64,000 bases of DNA. It comes from Basidiobolus meristosporus CBS 931.73. Taxonomy: Eukaryota > Basidiobolomycota > Basidiobolomycetes > Basidiobolales > Basidiobolaceae. The translations under genes were made by a program, and so were the position numbers. Below are positions 63,780 to 64,000 of the stretch, one piece after another; position 1 is the stretch's first letter, and the number at the start of each line of letters is the position of its first letter. The stretch covers positions 1 to 64,000 of the forward strand of contig MCFE01000272.1 in NCBI GenBank assembly GCA_002104905.1, read 5' to 3'. Below the pieces are notes generated by a model. It saw nothing but the letters and a program-made list of their open reading frames with translations, ran no database searches and was not told the origin of the DNA.

Positions 63780-64000
63780 TGCTTTCTTCTAGTACCTTAA
63801 GCTCATTCTCTTACACTTTTAGGAGGATATTCTTTGCTTTCAGCAATATCCCAAAGGCCTCTTTCCCAGAGCTTCCTCTTTATCTTTGCTGAGAAGTATC
63901 ATGGATCTTATCACCAATTCTGTAAGGCAGAGGGGAAAGCTCCAGTAACAACAGTTTTGGACATCCCAGAGAGTGATAGCCTGGAACTTGTAGCCTGTGG
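63780..64000 (-). pseudogene. C1 copia gag scrap at window end
   Basis: The minus strand is colinear with 62860-63070 of C1 copy 4 (compare AGCAATATCCCAAAGGCC with GACAATATCCCAAAGACC). It runs to the window edge, where the region next to a primer site (GGCTACAAG on the minus strand) suggests that a C1 LTR lies just beyond. Confidence 0.6.

Noticed and set aside
1-64000. tRNA or rRNA genes, CRISPR arrays, bacterial operons
   Set aside because: No cloverleaf, rRNA-like stretch, spaced direct repeats or Shine-Dalgarno-led gene runs were seen. The tRNA-like matches are primer sites only.
1-64000. Repeat-induced point mutation as the sole cause of the stops
   Set aside because: Several traced lesions are transversions or Cys-to-TGA changes, and GC content is not collapsed. 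A contribution cannot be excluded without counting.

Overview
This 64 kb window is a graveyard of nested transposable elements. I found no host protein-coding gene, rRNA, tRNA or CRISPR array. The mix of elements suggests a transposon-rich filamentous fungus: chromodomain Ty3/gypsy, Ty1/copia, a Tnp2 (EnSpm/CACTA-superfamily) transposase with a divergent partner gene, and a PIF/Harbinger-type transposase, all without introns. Species cannot be read from the sequence. Nearly every coding region carries stops, frameshifts or deletions, so most entries are pseudogenes.

Names used here. G1, G2 and G3 are gypsy families with LTRs of about 0.7, 1.07 and 0.37 kb. C1 and C2 are copia families with LTRs of about 0.35 and 0.37 kb. 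T is a Tnp2-type DNA transposon with two divergent genes, the transposase and an unrecognised partner called ORF2. H is a Harbinger-type transposon. P is a 732-bp palindromic element.

Layout. 1-1301: end of a chromodomain G1 element, inserted in an antisense C1. 1302-13125: that C1, split by a composite T element (1848-12461). 13126-16498: a second C1, sense. 16499-28312: T copy C, carrying palindrome P2 and a complete G2 (18301-24090). 28313-31116: a C1 scrap and H copy 2, which holds two solo LTRs. 31117-45698: T copy E, split by a truncated C2, by a complete G3 (35181-43489) that itself contains H copy 1 (36928-40298), and by a rearranged C2. 45699-46400: an unexplained AT-rich degenerate repeat. 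46401-51649: scraps of C1, G2, H and T. 51650-57803: a split-inverted G2 LTR and T copy D, the least eroded Tnp2 copy, which holds a G2 solo LTR. 58066-63417: a complete antisense C1 with a G1 solo LTR. 63418-64000: T and C1 scraps.

The nesting gives a relative chronology. H sits inside G3 while a G3 solo LTR sits inside another H, so these two families were active in overlapping periods. Target-site duplications (TSDs) can be read directly at many insertions: CCCAC, TGCTC, TTTT, GTGG, ACAT, TATTA and GTCT. Several are confirmed by homologous uninterrupted copies elsewhere in the window. The main novelty candidates are the T family (CCCTATGAA ends plus a conserved divergent partner gene), the 732-bp palindromes that share ends with H, an integrase-less G2 that still has paired LTRs and a TSD, copia primer sites matching the initiator-tRNA anticodon arm, and the AT-rich repeat block.
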